Positions 59,757-64,000 of a stretch of 64,000 nucleotides of DNA are shown here, piece by piece (the stretch's first letter is position 1; the number at the start of each line of letters is the position of its first letter). Below the pieces are notes generated by a model that saw only the letters and a list, made by a program, of their open reading frames with translations, was not told the origin of the DNA and searched no databases. Made by a program: the position numbers and the translations under genes. The DNA lies in contig JARCOQ010000182.1 in the NCBI GenBank assembly GCA_029207755.1, positions 1-64,000 of the forward strand, written 5' to 3'. This DNA comes from Chamaea fasciata. Its lineage: Eukaryota > Chordata > Aves > Passeriformes > Sylviidae.

Positions 59757-60715
59757 TTCTTACAAGGGCAGGTCCTCAAAGGACAAGGGCAATGGCTTTA
59801 CAGCGACAGAGGGTAGCTTCGTATGAGATACTGGGAAGAAATTCTTGACTGTCAGGCTGCAGACATACTGGCACGGGTTGCCCAGAGCAGCTGCGGATGC
59901 CTGTTTTTCATGTAGGCAAAGTCAGCACAGAAGACACAGACACCAACTTCAGGAATAAATGCAACTTACTGTAATTCAAAACCGCAAAGAATGGGAAAAG
60001 GATAAGCTAAGCAATGCATCTAATCGTTACTGTAAAAGACTGCCTACAGTGATGAAGGGAGACACATCACAAGTTACCCTAATCCTTGACCATCATGCAG
60101 GTCTGCCCATCAACGGGGGGGGAAGCCAGTGTCAGTCACAGTGAAGGACTGGAGAACCACTGCCAGCAACTGGGAAACCCTGCAGGTGCCTTCCCCTCCA
60201 GGCAGTGAGGTTTCTGACTGGGCTGCGAGAGAGGCCCATCTTTATGCTGTTGAATAAACAAGCTACCAGGACTTCTAGTGCAGGATCATCTGGTTTTTTT
60301 CTCCTCTTGGGATGCTCCCCAGGCCTTGGAGGACTCCAGGAGGAACCAAGGAAGTTGTCTGTGATCCTACATCCCAAAAGAAGGCCAGATGTGGCCTTGT
60401 CCAGTTTCTGATTAGCGAAAGGCAAATCCACGTTTTGCCGATGAGCGGATCTCGACAACATTTGGTTGGAAGGTTCACGCAGAGGCCAACCTTTGATCAA
60501 GAGCTCTGGTTCCTGCCTCAGTCAGGTCCTGTTGATAAAGACTTTGTACTTCAATGTCCCATCCTCCCTCAAATTGTCCAACGACAGCTTCTGAGCCAGG
60601 CTCTGAGCAAACTTCTCCAGTACAAACTATCCATCCCTACCAATGGCAGGAAGTCGGAGCTATGTGATTTCCAAGGTCCCTTCCACCCCAAACCATTCCA
60701 CGGCCCATGGATTCG
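59757..60715 (+). mobile_element. CR1 3' end, split (spacer I)
   Basis: Pieces at 59757-59903 and 60553-60715. Confidence 0.7.
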
Positions 60716-60911
60716 GTGTTGCCCCTCCCCCAGTGGGCCCCGGTTGCACAGGCCCCCACAGCGCCCCAAACACGGAACCCAGCCCTCAGTGACATCAGCC
60801 CCGGGGCCGGGGCCACCACGGGCAGCGCGGCTGCTGCCGGGCACTGCGGCTGTGGCTGTGCTGCTGCACGGAGCCCTCAGTGCTTGCAGCTGACACGTGC
60901 CTCTGGCAGCC

Positions 60912-63152
<2,241 letters not shown>

Positions 63153-64000
63153 GCAGCAGGACAGGCAGGATCCAGGGCAGGCTGCAGTGCACCACAGCCC
63201 TTTCCTGCTGGGGCAATGCCTGCTGATCCAAAGGCAGCCTCAGTGTCAAAACCCTGCTCTGTCCCGCCCACATTTCTCTCCGGTGTGCAGGCAAACACTG
63301 GAGTTGATCTAATTGTTGAAATAAAGCTAGCTTTGTTCACAGGGAACCATCTTTTCGGTGTAATTCCAATTCCTGGGAAGGGCAACAAGTGCCACCTTCG
63401 GCACCTGCAGAATGAGCCTGAGGCACAAAGGGACAGAGTGGCTCCAGAGAGCACCAGTGTGCCTGGTCAGAGAGGAGAGTGCCCTGAGCCACCATGGGCT
63501 GGAGGAACCCGGTACACCAAGCCTAGGAAGGGGATAGGACAAAAGCAGACACCTTGGGGACAGTGCTCAAATGCCCGTGGGCTGATGATTTAGGGCCTGG
63601 TGTAGGCTTGGGCAAAGAGAACAGACCAGAGACAGTCCCAAGCATGACAAGGGAAGCTCCTGCCTCCTGAGTGGACTGCCAGTGATGGCTTGGGAGGGCT
63701 GACCTGAAACAGAGATTGGACAGAGATAAAAAAGGAAGTAGGTATTTCTTGAAAGGCCTCCAGAATCCACCTTGGCCAGGACAGGAGCCTGATCAGGGCT
63801 ATCCACAAGTTGGACAAATAATGGCCACAAAATGGCTGCCGGGTCACAAGATCTTAAGGTTTTATTAAGTTTTGGTCCATTTGCATATTGGGGTTTAATT
63901 GTCCAATTGCAGCTTCGGGTTGTGGGGTCTCATCCTTCTTGTTTTCTCTCTTCAGTCCGCTGTTGTTTATGCTGTTGGCCTGAAAGTTGTCCTTGGTCCT
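63153..64000. other. Spacer J, truncated by window end
   Basis: The first 848 bp of another spacer: 3' UTR of copy J, then the unique-looking stretch and the beginning of the AT-rich part. It matches spacer I as far as it goes, so a further unit is expected downstream. Confidence 0.8.
63320..63325 (+). terminator. Polyadenylation signal AATAAA, copy J
   Basis: Hexamer 168 nt past the stop of copy J. Confidence 0.75.

Larger units (their letters stand above)
56281..60911. other. Spacer I: no convincing gene
   Basis: 4,631 bp. By eye it differs from spacer H only at agcctcatgcc near 57828 (taatgcc in H), a state otherwise found only in F. Confidence 0.8.

Overview
The window is one stretch of a vertebrate tandem gene array, most likely from a bird. 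The 64 kb consists of head-to-tail copies of a single unit of about 6.87 kb, all on the + strand. Each unit holds one five-exon gene for an acrosin-type trypsin-family serine protease, followed by a 4,631-bp spacer. The avian assignment rests on CR1-type LINE tails in every spacer and on an acrosin that lacks the proline-rich tail of mammalian acrosin. CR1 also occurs in other sauropsids, so reptiles are not excluded.

Layout: the window opens inside exon 3 of a first copy (A, 1-1337). Nine complete genes follow: B 5970-8206, C 12838-15075, D 19707-21939, E 26571-28806, F 33438-35668, G 40301-42538, H 47170-49408, I 54040-56280 and J 60912-63152. The window ends 848 bp into the spacer after J. 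Both edges cut through the array, so its true size and flanks are not visible.

Each gene has exons of 71, 243, 266, 146 and 189 nt (915 nt including stop) joined by GT-AG introns. It encodes 304 residues: signal peptide, short light chain with two cysteines, activation site Arg54-Ile55, and a protease domain with the triad His99/Asp148/Ser245 and Asp239 in the S1 pocket. All nine complete copies look intact. They differ by only five coding bases in total, giving four protein versions. An AATAAA lies 168 nt past every stop.

The spacer carries no second convincing gene. It holds a CR1 3' end split by an insertion of about 650 bp, an LTR-like stretch, a possible antisense retroviral leader, and unassigned DNA. 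The CR1 tail stops about 200 bp upstream of each start codon, so every copy carries its own short GC-rich promoter region.

Main observations: (1) unit length is invariant except for a poly-G run of 13-23 bases in intron 4 and one extra G in spacer F, because start-to-start distance equals 6849 plus the G-run length; (2) that G run forms a perfect C7/G7 hairpin in every copy; (3) single-base variants are shared between units in conflicting patterns, as expected from unequal crossing-over or gene conversion; (4) an Asn/Asp difference at residue 106 makes or removes an N-glycosylation sequon and divides the copies in two. A sperm protease amplified and homogenised like this resembles ampliconic germline genes. 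That interpretation is inference.
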